Shown one piece after another: positions 1-9,885 of a DNA stretch of 64,000 nt (position 1 is its first letter; the number at the start of each line of letters is the position of its first letter). Origin of the DNA: an uncultured Propionibacteriaceae bacterium (GTDB taxonomy: Bacteria; Actinomycetota; Actinomycetes; Propionibacteriales; Propionibacteriaceae); contig CAMDZW010000010.1 in assembly GCA_945911015.1 (NCBI GenBank), positions 1 to 64,000 on the forward strand, written 5' to 3'. The notes under the pieces are model-generated. The model was not told the origin of the DNA and ran no database searches. It saw nothing but the letters and a program-made list of their open reading frames with translations. A program made the position numbers and the translations under genes.

Positions 1-1670
1 CCCGCCGCCGAGGTCTGGTCTACCCGTACGAGCTGGAGGATGTGCTGGCCGGGGGCGGAACGCTGGTCGAACACGATCTGGACGAGTCGGGCCGTCTGGT
101 GCCGGTGAACCGACCGCGCGGCGGAAACACCGCCGGCATCATCGTTGCCGTCGTCTCCACCCCGACACCGCTGCACCCGCAGGGCATCACCCGGGTGGTG
201 CTGTCGGGCGATCCGACCAAGGCTCTGGGGGCGCTGGCCGAGCCGGAATGCCGCCGCGTCATCGCGGCTCTCGACCTGGCCGCGGAGATGGGAGTCCCGG
301 TCGAATGGTTCGCCGTCTCCTCGGGTGCTCGGATCTCGATGGACAGCGGCACCGAGAACATGGACTGGGTTGCGGCCGCGTTGAAGCGCATCGTCGAATT
401 CACCCAGGCCGGGGGCGAGATCAACATCGTGGTCGCCGGGATCAACGTCGGCGCCCAGCCGTACTGGAATGCCGAGGCGACGATGTTGATGCACACCAAG
501 GGCATCTTGGTGATGACCCCCGACAGCGCCATGGTGTTGACGGGCAAGCAATCGCTCGACTTCTCCGGTGGGGTCTCGGCCGAGGACAACTTCGGCATCG
601 GCGGGTACGACCGGGTGATGGGCCCCAACGGTCAGGCCCAGTACTGGGTGCCCGACCTGGCCGGAGCCTTCCAGGTGCTGATGTCCCACTACGAGCACAG
701 CTACGCCGCGCCCGGAGAGGACCGGCCCCGCCGTGCGGTGACCACTGACCCGTACGACCGTGATGTGTCGGGCCACCCGCACAGCGGTGAGTTCGCGACC
801 GTCGGTGAGATCTTCTCCGCCGAGCACAACCCGGACCGCAAGAAGCCGTTCGACATCCGTACGGTGATGCGTGCGGTCACCGACGCCGACCATGACGTTC
901 TCGAACGGTGGGCCGGGATGGCCGATGCCGAGACCTCGGTCGTCTTCGATGCGCGGATCGGTGGCCACCCGGTGTGCCTGCTCGGCATCGAGTCACAGCC
1001 GGTGCCCCGCCGCGGGTTCCCACCCACCGACGGACCCGACACCTACACCGCGGGCACCTTGTTCCCCCGGTCGTCGAAGAAGGCAGCCCGCGCGATCAAT
1101 GCAGCCTCGGGCAACCGGCCGCTGGTGGTCCTGGCGAACCTGTCCGGCTTCGACGGGTCGCCCGAATCGATGCGCAATCTGCAGCTGGAGTACGGCGCCG
1201 AGATCGGCCGGGCGATCGTGAACTTCTCCGGTCCGATCGTGTTCGTGGTGATCTCTCGCTACCACGGCGGCGCCTTCGTGGTCTTCTCCAAGCAGTTGAA
1301 CCCGCAGATGACGGTGCTGGCCCTGGAGGGCTCGTTCGCGTCCGTGCTGGGGGGAGCTCCCGCCGCAGCGGTCGTCTTCGCCTCCGAGGTGGACCGGCGG
1401 ACGGCGGCTGATCCGCGGGTCGCAGCGCTAGACGAGCAGGTGGCCTCCGCCTCCAACGGCGAGCGTGGCGCACTGGTGGTCGAACTGGCCGAGATCCGTG
1501 CAGAGGTGCGGGCCGCCAAGATCAGTGAGATCGCTGCGGAGTTCGACCGGGTCCACAACATCCACCGCGCGGTAGAGGTCGGCTCGGTCGACGAGGTGAT
1601 CAGCGCCGCCGAGCTGCGCCCCAAGATCATCGAAGCGATCGATCAGCGACTCGGGAGTCCCCGGCGGTGA
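1..1670 (+). CDS. Acyl-CoA carboxylase, carboxyltransferase part (5' truncated by window edge)
   Basis: The frame is open from the first bases (first full codon at 3, reading RRRGLVYPYELED), so the start lies outside the window. About 556 codons are visible. The blocks GGNTAGIIV, NAEATMLMHTKGILVMTPDS and FSGGVSAEDNFGIGGYDRVMG are typical of the carboxyltransferase half of acetyl/propionyl-CoA carboxylases. They resemble the large actinobacterial enzymes that join biotin carboxylase, biotin carrier and carboxyltransferase in one chain. The C-terminal part (RVHNIHRAVEVGSVDEVI) also fits that domain. It would move CO2 from carboxybiotin to an acyl-CoA for fatty-acid or propionate metabolism. Whether the biotin domains are in the same polypeptide cannot be seen here. 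The acyl-CoA substrate is not determined. Confidence 0.85.
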   Translation, partial: RRRGLVYPYELEDVLAGGGTLVEHDLDESGRLVPVNRPRGGNTAGIIVAVVSTPTPLHPQGITRVVLSGDPTKALGALAEPECRRVIAALDLAAEMGVPVEWFAVSSGARISMDSGTENMDWVAAALKRIVEFTQAGGEINIVVAGINVGAQPYWNAEATMLMHTKGILVMTPDSAMVLTGKQSLDFSGGVSAEDNFGIGGYDRVMGPNGQAQYWVPDLAGAFQVLMSHYEHSYAAPGEDRPRRAVTTDPYDRDVSGHPHSGEFATVGEIFSAEHNPDRKKPFDIRTVMRAVTDADHDVLERWAGMADAETSVVFDARIGGHPVCLLGIESQPVPRRGFPPTDGPDTYTAGTLFPRSSKKAARAINAASGNRPLVVLANLSGFDGSPESMRNLQLEYGAEIGRAIVNFSGPIVFVVISRYHGGAFVVFSKQLNPQMTVLALEGSFASVLGGAPAAAVVFASEVDRRTAADPRVAALDEQVASASNGERGALVVELAEIRAEVRAAKISEIAAEFDRVHNIHRAVEVGSVDEVISAAELRPKIIEAIDQRLGSPRR

Positions 1671-1680
1671 ACCGCCGGGG
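1659..1680 (+). terminator. Hairpin overlapping the carboxylase stop codon
   Basis: CCCCGGCGGT (1659-1668) and ACCGCCGGGG (1671-1680) form a perfect 10-bp stem around the TGA stop. There is no long T-run after it. Termination is inferred from position and stem strength. The rest of the gap to 1884 holds no recognisable gene. Confidence 0.55.
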
Positions 1681-1884
1681 CCGAGGAGTCCCCTTGCCCG
1701 CCCTCACCTGACCACGGTCAACACCTGGTGGTGCACTATTTCTGTGCGGTTTCACATGTACGCAGTCTGGGCCTGCCCGGTGACGGGATTGCACGGGCCC
1801 CTCGTGCATGCATGTGCATCGGATTGGCCGCCGACGCGCGGCTCGGTGTTCGCCCCGTGATCGGGCTACCAGCTCCTCGGCCCT

Positions 1885-2364
1885 TCACTCGACCAGGTCA
1901 ACGCTCCAGTTCGCTGCCTGGAGCCGCACGTCCAGTTCGCGGTACTGCTGTGCCAGCCGGTCGGCTTCCTTGCGGAGTTGGGGCACCGGGAGATCAGTGA
2001 TCTGGCGCAGCTCCGAGCGCAGCTGTCGCCCGAAGTGGAAATCGCCCTGACCTCCCTGCCCCGATGCCGCGTCAGCGACCGCGACCACCAGGTCCCGTTG
2101 TGAAGCAATCGCGTCCCGCCGAGCGATGGCATCGGTGATGGTCTCCCCCGGCGACAGCTCGACACTCGCATTGGTGGCGTTGATCGCCCGGACCAGCCGT
2201 TCGATCTCGGTGATGACCTCCCGTGATTCGGCCAACAGCGCCGACGCATCCTCGGTCGGCGGCTCGCCCTCCTGGTAGCGCGCATTGCCGACCGCACGAG
2301 CCTTGAGCTGGGCCAGCCGCTTCTGCGCATCCGAGCGCAGGGCCAGTGCCTCCGCCAACTTCAT
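1885..2364 (-). CDS. DIP1984 family protein
   Basis: The 159-residue product MKLAEALALRSDAQKR... matches the DIP1984 (septicolysin-like) family, which is common in actinobacteria and has no settled biochemical role. It is predicted to be soluble and mostly helical, with charged heptad-like stretches (SDAQKRLAQLKARA; REVITEIERLVRAI). The frame stays open upstream, but the start at 2364 is chosen because an AAGGA ribosome-binding sequence precedes it and the family begins with MKLAEAL. It is the last of a run of leftward genes and ends 214 bp from the convergent carboxylase gene. Confidence 0.8.
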   Translation of the reverse strand: MKLAEALALRSDAQKRLAQLKARAVGNARYQEGEPPTEDASALLAESREVITEIERLVRAINATNASVELSPGETITDAIARRDAIASQRDLVVAVADAASGQGGQGDFHFGRQLRSELRQITDLPVPQLRKEADRLAQQYRELDVRLQAANWSVDLVE

Positions 2365-2486
2365 GAATGTCCTTTCCTTGCCGATCCGCGAGTCTGCCCG
2401 AGCCCGGGGTTGGTTCACAACCATTTTTCCACCGCTGCACGACATCTGCGGACGAGCCGCATCTGTCCGAGGCTGGGCGACCCGGA

Positions 2487-3278
2487 TCAGTCGCGGAGTT
2501 TGGCTCTGAGTGCTGCTGTGTCCTGTGGGGACCAGCCCCACTCAGCCAGTGCGGTCTCGACGCCACCAGCGGTGTCGAGATGCTCCAGAAATCTCACCAT
2601 GTTCGCGGGATCGGTGAGTTCGGCCGAGACCGTCCTCCCCTCGAGTCGAGGACGGTAGAGCTCGGAGCGCATGAGCCGGTCCACGATCTGTTGCATCCGC
2701 TCGCCGGTGGCGCTGTAGTCGGCCATGATCGCGTCGCGGTCCGCCCCGACCAGGGCCAGTGCGAGGGCAACCGTGGTCCCGGTCCGGTCGCGTCCGGCCG
2801 CACAGTGCACCAGCGTTGCTCCCGGCGCGGCAGCCACCACACGCAGAGCAGCCACGACATTCTCCGGTCGGTCCCGGAGATAGCTCAGATAGTGGGCTGC
2901 GACCCGCGACCCGGGTGACGGTGTCGAAGAATCCGACCTCACCTCGAGCCACGGAACCACACGGTCCACCAGTGACGCCGCATTCTCGCGCGTGCCCGGT
3001 CCGTCCGTCGCCTCGCGGTGGTAGTCAAGATGGTGCACCGTGATCTCCGACAGCCCGGTCAGCGGCCCGGGCCCGGTCAGGGCAACCTCCGACGCCGCTC
3101 GGAGGTCGATGACATCGCTCACCCCGAGTTGCCGGATCCGTTCGACATCGGCGTCGGAGAGGTCCTGCAGATTGTCCGATCTCAGCAGGCGCCGAGGAAG
3201 AATTCTTCCACCGTCAACACACGGTGTCCCACCAAGGTCACGAGCATTGACGAGCTCATCAAATTCCAACCAATTCAT
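2487..3278 (-). CDS. Tyrosine-protein phosphatase (PtpB/Y_phosphatase3 type)
   Basis: A 263-residue protein with the cysteine phosphatase P-loop HCAAGRDRTG (C-x5-R) near residue 160 and an N-terminal NARDLGG motif. Both are characteristic of the PtpB-like family that acts on phosphotyrosine or phosphoinositide substrates. The conserved Asp-Arg pair after the catalytic Cys is present. The start at 3278 (MNWLEFDELVNARDLGG) places the motif at the usual distance from the N-terminus. An in-frame ATG at 3347 would add 23 unusual residues. An AT-rich promoter region lies upstream. Substrate and target process are unknown. Confidence 0.85.
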   Translation of the reverse strand: MNWLEFDELVNARDLGGTPCVDGGRILPRRLLRSDNLQDLSDADVERIRQLGVSDVIDLRAASEVALTGPGPLTGLSEITVHHLDYHREATDGPGTRENAASLVDRVVPWLEVRSDSSTPSPGSRVAAHYLSYLRDRPENVVAALRVVAAAPGATLVHCAAGRDRTGTTVALALALVGADRDAIMADYSATGERMQQIVDRLMRSELYRPRLEGRTVSAELTDPANMVRFLEHLDTAGGVETALAEWGWSPQDTAALRAKLRD

Positions 3279-3473
3279 GGAACATACGTTATCTGCACAA
3301 ATCGGGCGCGGCCAGAAAAATGGCACGTCATGTGGCCAGACATTCATCCAGTCGCATACGAGAACAACTCAGATGTGCAACCGATCTTTTTCAATGGCAG
3401 CAGAAGATCACTTCGGGCACATTCCACAACGGTTGAGTTGATGTCTTTGACATCGTTGTGCAATCGGCTCCGA
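3279..3473. promoter_or_regulatory. AT-rich intergenic region with a nested palindrome
   Basis: This 195-bp gap is clearly richer in A+T than its surroundings. It contains GATGTC-TTT-GACATC (3440-3454) nested inside CACAAC (3425-3430) and GTTGTG (3455-3460). It could be an operator for the phosphatase gene or a terminator for the histidine phosphatase gene that ends at 3474. The sequence alone does not decide. Confidence 0.4.
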
Positions 3474-3986
3474 TCATGACACGACGTGAACGGCGGGAAA
3501 CAGGAGCCCTGCCCAGAAGTCGCCGGCCGCCTCGCACGGCAGCCGACCGGTCTCGACCAGCCATGCGGTCATCACCATGCCATGCGTACCGACAACCATC
3601 TTGTCGCAGCCTGCGACCCGGTCGAGTCCCCGCTGGAAGCGGTACGCCGCACCGGACCAGGTCTCCCAGCCCTGATGGCATGCGTCCAGCGCTCCGCAGA
3701 TCCAGGCCAGTCGGCGATCCCGGTGGTGGTCGTCGAAGGGTTCCCCGGGTCGGGCGACCTCGCTGAAGTCCGGGTCCTGTCGGACCAGCGACGATGCGAC
3801 CCCGGCAGCCAGGGCAACCGTCTCGATCGCCTTGGTCTCAGTGCTGGCCAGCAGCACCGCTCCCGCGGGGAGCTCGCCACGCAGCAGTCGCGCAGCACGG
3901 CGACCGGCCTGGCTCAGCACCCATGAGTCCGGAGCGACTCGTTCGGATGCCTCGGGCATGGCGTGGCGGACCAAGTGTAGGGTCAT
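3474..3986 (-). CDS. Histidine phosphatase family protein
   Basis: A 170-residue protein starting MTLHLVRHAMPE. The LVRHA motif carries the phospho-acceptor histidine, and HGMVMTAWL near residue 135 supplies the second catalytic histidine of the phosphoglycerate-mutase-like superfamily. The usual second arginine segment appears as ASTETKAIETV, where lysine replaces the expected arginine. The length fits small SixA/PhoE-like members. It is probably a soluble phosphomonoesterase. It lies 30 bp downstream of dusB on the same strand and may be co-transcribed. The substrate is unknown. Confidence 0.8.
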   Translation of the reverse strand: MTLHLVRHAMPEASERVAPDSWVLSQAGRRAARLLRGELPAGAVLLASTETKAIETVALAAGVASSLVRQDPDFSEVARPGEPFDDHHRDRRLAWICGALDACHQGWETWSGAAYRFQRGLDRVAGCDKMVVGTHGMVMTAWLVETGRLPCEAAGDFWAGLLFPAVHVVS

Positions 3987-4016
3987 CGCTCGCAGGTGGT
4001 CATCAGTGATAAAGGC

Positions 4017-5192
4017 TCAGCCGCCAGAGATTCCCAGCTCAGCCTCGCCCAGGTCAAGATCACAGGCGAGCGGTGAATCCAACCAGCCTTCCGGCAGCAC
4101 GACCTTGCCTCGTGGGCTTCCCTGACGACCGCGCGGCGAGCCCAGTTCTCCAGCGGGATAGGGCTCTGCCGGGTCCAACTGGCCGAGCAGGTCGTCCAGT
4201 TCGGCCAGGCTGGTCACCATGCCCAAGGCACGGCGCAGCTCCCCACCGACCGGGAAGCCCTTGAAGTACCACGCCATGTGCTTGCGCAGGTCCAGCATCC
4301 CGTGCTGCTCGTTCGACAGTCCCGCCAACAGTTCCGCATGGCGCCGTACGGTGGCAGCCACCTCTCCCAGCGTGGGCAGCACCTGGGTGTGCCGCCCGGT
4401 GAAGGCATCGGCCAGATCGCGGAACAACCACGGACGGCCCAGGCAGCCGCGGCCGATGACGACACCATCGACATTGGTGTGGCGGACCATGGCGACGGCG
4501 TCGCTGGCTTCCCAGATGTCGCCATTGCCCAGCACGGGGATGGAGACCGCCTGCTTCAGCTCGGCGATCGCGTCCCAGTCCGCCTTGCCGGAGTAGGCCT
4601 GCCGGGCTGTCCTGCCGTGAAGGGCTATCGCTGCCACGCCGGAGTCCGCAGCGATCCGGCCGGCGTCGAGGAAGGTCAGGTGGTCGTCATCGATGCCTTT
4701 GCGGGTCTTGCAGGTCACTGGGACCCCGTACGGTTCGGCAGCCCTGACCGTGGCCCGCAGGATGGCCTCCAACCGATCCCGTTTCCACGGCAGTGCTGCT
4801 CCTCCGCCCTTGCGGGTGACCTTCGGCACCGGACAACCGAAGTTGAGGTCGACATGGCCGACTCCGAACTCGTCGCAGAGGATCTTCGTGGCGTGCGCCA
4901 TCGTGGCGGGGTCGACACCGTAGAGCTGGACCGACCGGGTCGTCTCCCCCGGGTCGAACTGCAACATCTCCAGCGACTTGCGATCCCGTTCGACCAGTCC
5001 GCGGGAGGTGATCATCTCGCAGACATACAGCCCGGCGCCCTGTTCCCGGCAGAGCTGCCGGTAGGCCGCATTGGTGATCCCTGCCATCGGGGCGAGCACC
5101 ACGGGGATGTCGACCTCCAGTGCACCGAGGCGCAACGGCGGCCGGAGCCGGGTCGGCTGGTCAGTGGCGGGGGCATCGAGCGTGGTGGTCAC
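4017..5192 (-). CDS. dusB: tRNA-dihydrouridine synthase B
   Basis: A 391-residue FMN enzyme that reduces uridine to dihydrouridine in the tRNA D-loop. Characteristic blocks appear in order: VVLAPMAGITNAAYR, VDLNFGCPVPKV with the catalytic Cys, GGGAALPWKRDRL, IALHGRTARQAYSG (FMN phosphate site) and VLGNGDI. A C-terminal tail rich in Gly/Pro/Arg (about residues 345-391) is longer than in enteric homologs. It lies next to glyS and a lipoprotein gene, an arrangement common in actinobacteria. The ATG at 5192 is followed directly by a typical variable N-terminal extension. Confidence 0.93.
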   Translation of the reverse strand: MTTTLDAPATDQPTRLRPPLRLGALEVDIPVVLAPMAGITNAAYRQLCREQGAGLYVCEMITSRGLVERDRKSLEMLQFDPGETTRSVQLYGVDPATMAHATKILCDEFGVGHVDLNFGCPVPKVTRKGGGAALPWKRDRLEAILRATVRAAEPYGVPVTCKTRKGIDDDHLTFLDAGRIAADSGVAAIALHGRTARQAYSGKADWDAIAELKQAVSIPVLGNGDIWEASDAVAMVRHTNVDGVVIGRGCLGRPWLFRDLADAFTGRHTQVLPTLGEVAATVRRHAELLAGLSNEQHGMLDLRKHMAWYFKGFPVGGELRRALGMVTSLAELDDLLGQLDPAEPYPAGELGSPRGRQGSPRGKVVLPEGWLDSPLACDLDLGEAELGISGG

Positions 5193-5221
5193 CGATCAAG
5201 TCTACGAGACCGTGCCGGACC

Positions 5222-6109
5222 TCACCGGTTCACACGCTGCACCAGGTCAGTGACGATGGGTTCGGCCGTCTCCTGCTCTGCCCGGCTGGACCAGTGGTCA
5301 ACCTCGACCTGCCCGCCTGCCACTGACAGGACCACCGACCAGGGGCTGGTGATCTCGAACTCCTGGACGGTCGTCCCGACCAAGATCCGCAGGGCCTCCT
5401 CGACTGCAGCAGCAAGCTCGGGGGCATCGGCCTCACGCGCCCGGGGACGACACTGCCAGGTGGGGTGTCCCTGACGGAAGTCGAGTCCGACCCGGGACAC
5501 CGACCCGAGCGCTTGGGCCACCTCGGCGATCGGCAGGGTCACGATCACTTCGCCGGGGACCAGGCTCACCGCGACATCCGGGTCCTTGGTCGAACGGACC
5601 ACGTGACGCGTGCCGATCGGCTGCAGCAGATGTGGACTCGGCTCGGGCCAGGTCGAGCGGATGAACGATCCGGTGATGATCTCACTCGCTCCCCGGCCGA
5701 GTTCGTCATAGGTGTCGCGCACCCGGCTGTCATTCTCCGCGAGGCTGGTGGTCAGCGAGACCCTGTGGGGTCGGCTCTGGTCGTTCTGCTGGACGAGGCC
5801 GGGTTCCTTGCCCAGGCGGAGGGTGTCAGGCGGGGTCTCACCGGCCAGCATTGTGCTCAGCGCCCGGGCAGTGTCGACCACCTCGCCGACCGGACGGTCC
5901 GGCTCGCCGATGACGTGGACATAAACCCGTGCGCTGCGGCCGAGGTCTCGGTCCAGGGTGACGCTGGCCTCGACGACTCCGGGCAACTGGGCCGCGCGGG
6001 ACTCCAGGGCGTCGGCATAGTCTCGTTCCTCCTTGCTCGGCCCGAGGCATCCGCTCAGGGCAGCGAGGAAGGGCAGCGCGAGCACGCAGCGACGGCGGAC
6101 CCGAGTCAT
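5222..6109 (-). CDS. Predicted lipoprotein of unknown function
   Basis: A 295-residue protein with a clear lipoprotein signal: basic RVRRR, a hydrophobic stretch, and lipobox LSGC with Cys near residue 21. It should be lipid-anchored outside the cytoplasmic membrane. The mature part is acidic and shows two repeated-looking segments (LPGVVEASVTLDRDLG and SVSRVGLDFRQG), but I recognise no domain. Its ATG overlaps the TGA of the DUF3592 gene upstream by 4 bp (ATGA), so the two are translationally coupled. Confidence 0.7.
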   Translation of the reverse strand: MTRVRRRCVLALPFLAALSGCLGPSKEERDYADALESRAAQLPGVVEASVTLDRDLGRSARVYVHVIGEPDRPVGEVVDTARALSTMLAGETPPDTLRLGKEPGLVQQNDQSRPHRVSLTTSLAENDSRVRDTYDELGRGASEIITGSFIRSTWPEPSPHLLQPIGTRHVVRSTKDPDVAVSLVPGEVIVTLPIAEVAQALGSVSRVGLDFRQGHPTWQCRPRAREADAPELAAAVEEALRILVGTTVQEFEITSPWSVVLSVAGGQVEVDHWSSRAEQETAEPIVTDLVQRVNR

Positions 6110-6687
6110 CGTGGCTCGGCGGGATCGATGGGGCCGTCGGGTTCGGCCTTCGACCGGCCCCAGTCCTGGGGCGCCGTCCGGTCCTGACCTGGTGTCGACA
6201 CGTTTCGCCGCTGGTGGCGCAGCAGGACCAGCCCGGTCCCGCCGAAGGCAGCCAGGAAGAGCACCGCCATCCCACCCAACATGAAGACCACCCAGACCAG
6301 GCCACCGGCCAGATCTGCATCGTGCGGGTCGTCGGGGTTGTGGCGCACCTCAACGGTGCTGCCGATCTGGGGCGGGTTTCCGTAACTCACCTTCGAGGTG
6401 AAGGTGTACTCCGTGCCGTCCACGTTGAAGGTCACCACCGGAGCCCAGGTCGTACGGGTCCGACGGTGGCCGTCACTGTCGCGACTGGTGCTCACCCGCT
6501 CGACGACATCGACCACTTCACCATGGGTGACCGGCCAGTCGGACTTGCGGTGTTCGTTCCATCCGACGATGGTCGCGGCTACCGCGAGGGCGAGGAAGAC
6601 CACGATCCCGATCGAGAGAAAGATCCAGGCGGGCCCGCCGCGCCGCCCCTGGATTCGTGTGCTCACCATGTCGGGCATGCTACGCAT
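6106..6687 (-). CDS. DUF3592 membrane protein
   Basis: A 193-residue protein with one transmembrane helix near residues 21-41 and a second near 133-155. They flank an extracytoplasmic domain containing WPVTHGEVVDVV and a YTFTSKVSYGNPPQIGSTVEVRHNPDDP segment. The latter resembles the DUF3592 signature (VxYdPxxP). The C-terminal tail is hydrophilic. It overlaps the following lipoprotein gene by 4 bp and lies 42 bp after the leftward glyS, suggesting one transcript. The molecular role is unknown. Confidence 0.75.
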   Translation of the reverse strand: MRSMPDMVSTRIQGRRGGPAWIFLSIGIVVFLALAVAATIVGWNEHRKSDWPVTHGEVVDVVERVSTSRDSDGHRRTRTTWAPVVTFNVDGTEYTFTSKVSYGNPPQIGSTVEVRHNPDDPHDADLAGGLVWVVFMLGGMAVLFLAAFGGTGLVLLRHQRRNVSTPGQDRTAPQDWGRSKAEPDGPIDPAEPR

Positions 6688-6729
6688 CTGTCAGCGCAGT
6701 TCTCCGGATGCAGCCGACACCTGGGGGTG

Positions 6730-8121
<1,392 letters not shown>

Positions 8122-8199
8122 GTCTGTCACGCTCCATACACACGGGCGACCGGCGCCCGGGTGGCGTCGGTCTCGCCCGCTCAGCCTACGCTGGAGCCC

Positions 8200-8511
8200 A
8201 TGATCGTGCTCACCCGGTTTCGCGTTGACGAGACCGCCACCGAGAGCTTCCGCCAACGGGCAGAGGCCGCCATCGACCTGTTCCGGACCAAGCCGGGCCT
8301 GCTGTCCCTTGATTTCGGGCGCAACCTGGATGAACCGGAGCTGTGGACACTCACCACCCGATGGGCCGATGTCGGCTCCTACCGGCGTGCACTGTCGGGG
8401 ATGGAGTCGAAGATGGTTCTGGTCCCGATGCTCAGCGAGGCGATCGACGAGCCCACCGCTTATGACGATGCCGAACTCGTCGGGGAGAATGTCCCTCGTG
8501 GCTGGCACTGA
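8200..8511 (+). CDS. Antibiotic biosynthesis monooxygenase (ABM) domain protein
   Basis: A 103-residue protein, [20 protein letters not shown]..., with the alpha/beta ferredoxin-like ABM-fold pattern ([39 protein letters not shown]). Such small proteins act as dimers in heme degradation, quinone oxidation or as structural domains. No substrate can be assigned. The ATG at 8200 gives the normal domain start. It is divergent from glyS, and its 3' end overlaps the next small gene by 23 bp. Confidence 0.75.
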   Translation: MIVLTRFRVDETATESFRQRAEAAIDLFRTKPGLLSLDFGRNLDEPELWTLTTRWADVGSYRRALSGMESKMVLVPMLSEAIDEPTAYDDAELVGENVPRGWH

Positions 8512-8824
8512 GAGCAAGAACCCGCCCCCTTCGGCGATGCGGATGCAGATCGAGGATGCGAGTCGTCCTCTGCTGGTGTGGTTGACCAAACTGCCGAAGA
8601 TGGTGATCCCGCTGGCGACCGTGGTGGTGCTGGCGATCGGTGTCCTCGCCCCACTGCCGGTCGGTGTACCTGCCCTGGCCGTGGTCACCGTGTGGATGGC
8701 CTGGTTGGGCTATCTGGCCTGGCCCGCGGTCACTCCGGGTGGCCGTGCACTGCGGCTGGCCACGGTGGGAATCCTGTTGGTCGCCATCGTCATGAGGGTG
8801 TTGCCGGTCCTCGGCATCGCATAA
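8489..8824 (+). CDS. Small membrane protein (DUF6703-like)
   Basis: A 111-residue protein with a short hydrophilic N-terminus and three hydrophobic stretches (roughly residues 35-55, 57-78 and 87-105). It resembles the small actinobacterial DUF6703 proteins found near glyS. That assignment is from memory of the family and is tentative. The ATG at 8489 lies inside the end of the ABM gene. An alternative GTG at 8498 sits at a better distance from the GGGGAG sequence. Function is unknown. Confidence 0.65.
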   Translation: MSLVAGTESKNPPPSAMRMQIEDASRPLLVWLTKLPKMVIPLATVVVLAIGVLAPLPVGVPALAVVTVWMAWLGYLAWPAVTPGGRALRLATVGILLVAIVMRVLPVLGIA

Positions 8825-8834
8825 TCGCTCGAAC

Positions 8835-8864
8835 TTGACAATCAATGTCAATGTTCTTGAAAAT
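8835..8864 (+). promoter_or_regulatory. Zur-type operator overlapping the znuA promoter
   Basis: TGACA-ATCAA-TGTCA (8836-8850) closely matches the actinobacterial Zur palindrome TGAnAATnATTnTCA. It overlaps a TTGACA -35 (8835-8840). An 18-bp spacer leads to GAAAAT (8859-8864) as a possible -10. Transcription would then start about 7 bp on, at or beside the znuA ATG (8872), giving a leaderless mRNA. The repressor gene is the last gene of the same operon, so feedback control by zinc is expected. Confidence 0.75.
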
Positions 8865-8871
8865 GGATCCC

Positions 8872-9885
8872 ATGTTTAAGACTCTCCGTGTTCTCGGCAC
8901 CCTCATCGGGGTGGGCGCGCTCCTGCTCAGCGCCGGTTGTGCATCCGACAACGACACCCCCGGCACAGGAGGTGGCGCTCACCTCAGGATCGTCACCTCG
9001 TTCTATCCGCTGCAGTATGTTGCCGAGCACATCGTGGGCGAGCACGCCTCGGTGGAGAATCTGACCGAGCCCGGTTCCGAACCGCACGACCTCGAGCTTG
9101 CCCCACAACAGGTCGGCGCGGTCGGAGATGCCGACCTGGTCTTCTACCTCAGCAACTTCCAGGCCGCCGTCGACGAAGCAATCACCGCCTCGGGAGCTGA
9201 CCAGACCCTGGACGCCGCCAGCCTGGTCGAGCTCCGTGCCAACACCGAGACCGACCACGACCATGACCATGATCACGGGGACGACCATGACCACGGGGAC
9301 GACCACGACCATGATCACGGGGACGATGAGGGAGACGAGGGTGGCCACGACCATGACCACGGCACGATCGACCCCCACTTCTGGCTCGACCCCACCAACA
9401 TGGTGAAGGTCGCCGAAGGACTCACCGACCGCATGATTGCTCTGGATCCTGACCATGCGGCTGACTACGAGGCAAACCGTGATGCGCTGGTCGCCGAGCT
9501 CTCCGCCCTCGACGGCGAGTTCAGCCAAGGGCTGGAAACCTGCGAGCGGAGTGAATTCATCACCTCGCACACCGCCTTCGGCTACCTCGCTGACCGCTAT
9601 GACCTGGTCCAGATCGGCATCGCCGGCCTGAGCCCGGAGAACGAGCCTTCCCCGGCCCGGATCGCCGAGATCCACGCTGAGGCGGCCGAGCACGGCATCA
9701 CCACGATCTTCTACGAGACCCTCACCTCCGACAAGGTGGCCAGCGCGATCGCCCGCGATCTCGGCCTGGAGACCGACGTGCTCGACCCGCTCGAGGGAAT
9801 CACCGCCGAGTCACGCGGAGAGGACTATCTTGCTGTCATGCGCGCAAACCTGACTGCCCTGCGGACTGCGAACGGATGTCAGTGA
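8872..9885 (+). CDS. znuA: Zinc ABC transporter, substrate-binding lipoprotein
   Basis: A 337-residue cluster 9 (ZnuA/TroA) metal-binding protein with a lipoprotein signal (LLLSAGC). Metal-ligand blocks are SEPHDLELAP, DPHFWLDP and ITSHTAFGYLADRY, with the acidic FYETLTSDK near the end. A long His/Asp-rich loop (DHDHDHDHGDDHDHGDD and following, about residues 127-165) is typical of high-affinity zinc ZnuA proteins. Start 8872 is preferred over in-frame ATGs at 8845, 8851 and 8863, because those would place the start inside or against the Zur box and lengthen the signal peptide. It overlaps znuC by 10 bp. Confidence 0.92.
   Translation: MFKTLRVLGTLIGVGALLLSAGCASDNDTPGTGGGAHLRIVTSFYPLQYVAEHIVGEHASVENLTEPGSEPHDLELAPQQVGAVGDADLVFYLSNFQAAVDEAITASGADQTLDAASLVELRANTETDHDHDHDHGDDHDHGDDHDHDHGDDEGDEGGHDHDHGTIDPHFWLDPTNMVKVAEGLTDRMIALDPDHAADYEANRDALVAELSALDGEFSQGLETCERSEFITSHTAFGYLADRYDLVQIGIAGLSPENEPSPARIAEIHAEAAEHGITTIFYETLTSDKVASAIARDLGLETDVLDPLEGITAESRGEDYLAVMRANLTALRTANGCQ
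9265..9324 (+). repeat. 18-bp tandem repeat coding for the ZnuA histidine loop
   Basis: Three near-identical copies of GACCATGATCACGGGGAC lie at 9265-9282, 9283-9300 and 9307-9324, with a 6-bp GACCAC between the second and third. Each codes DHDHGD. Copy-number change would alter the metal-loop length without breaking the frame. Confidence 0.85.

Noticed and set aside
1671-1884. Small RNA or tRNA gene in the first intergenic gap
   Set aside because: Several short inverted repeats exist but none make a tRNA or a known RNA fold.
8122-8688. N-terminal extension of glyS by up to 189 codons
   Set aside because: The extension is antisense to the ABM-domain and small membrane-protein genes, and the family N-terminus begins at 8121.
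8845-8871. Earlier ATG starts for znuA at 8845, 8851 and 8863
   Set aside because: The first starts inside the Zur palindrome; all would lie upstream of the inferred transcription start and spoil the lipoprotein signal.
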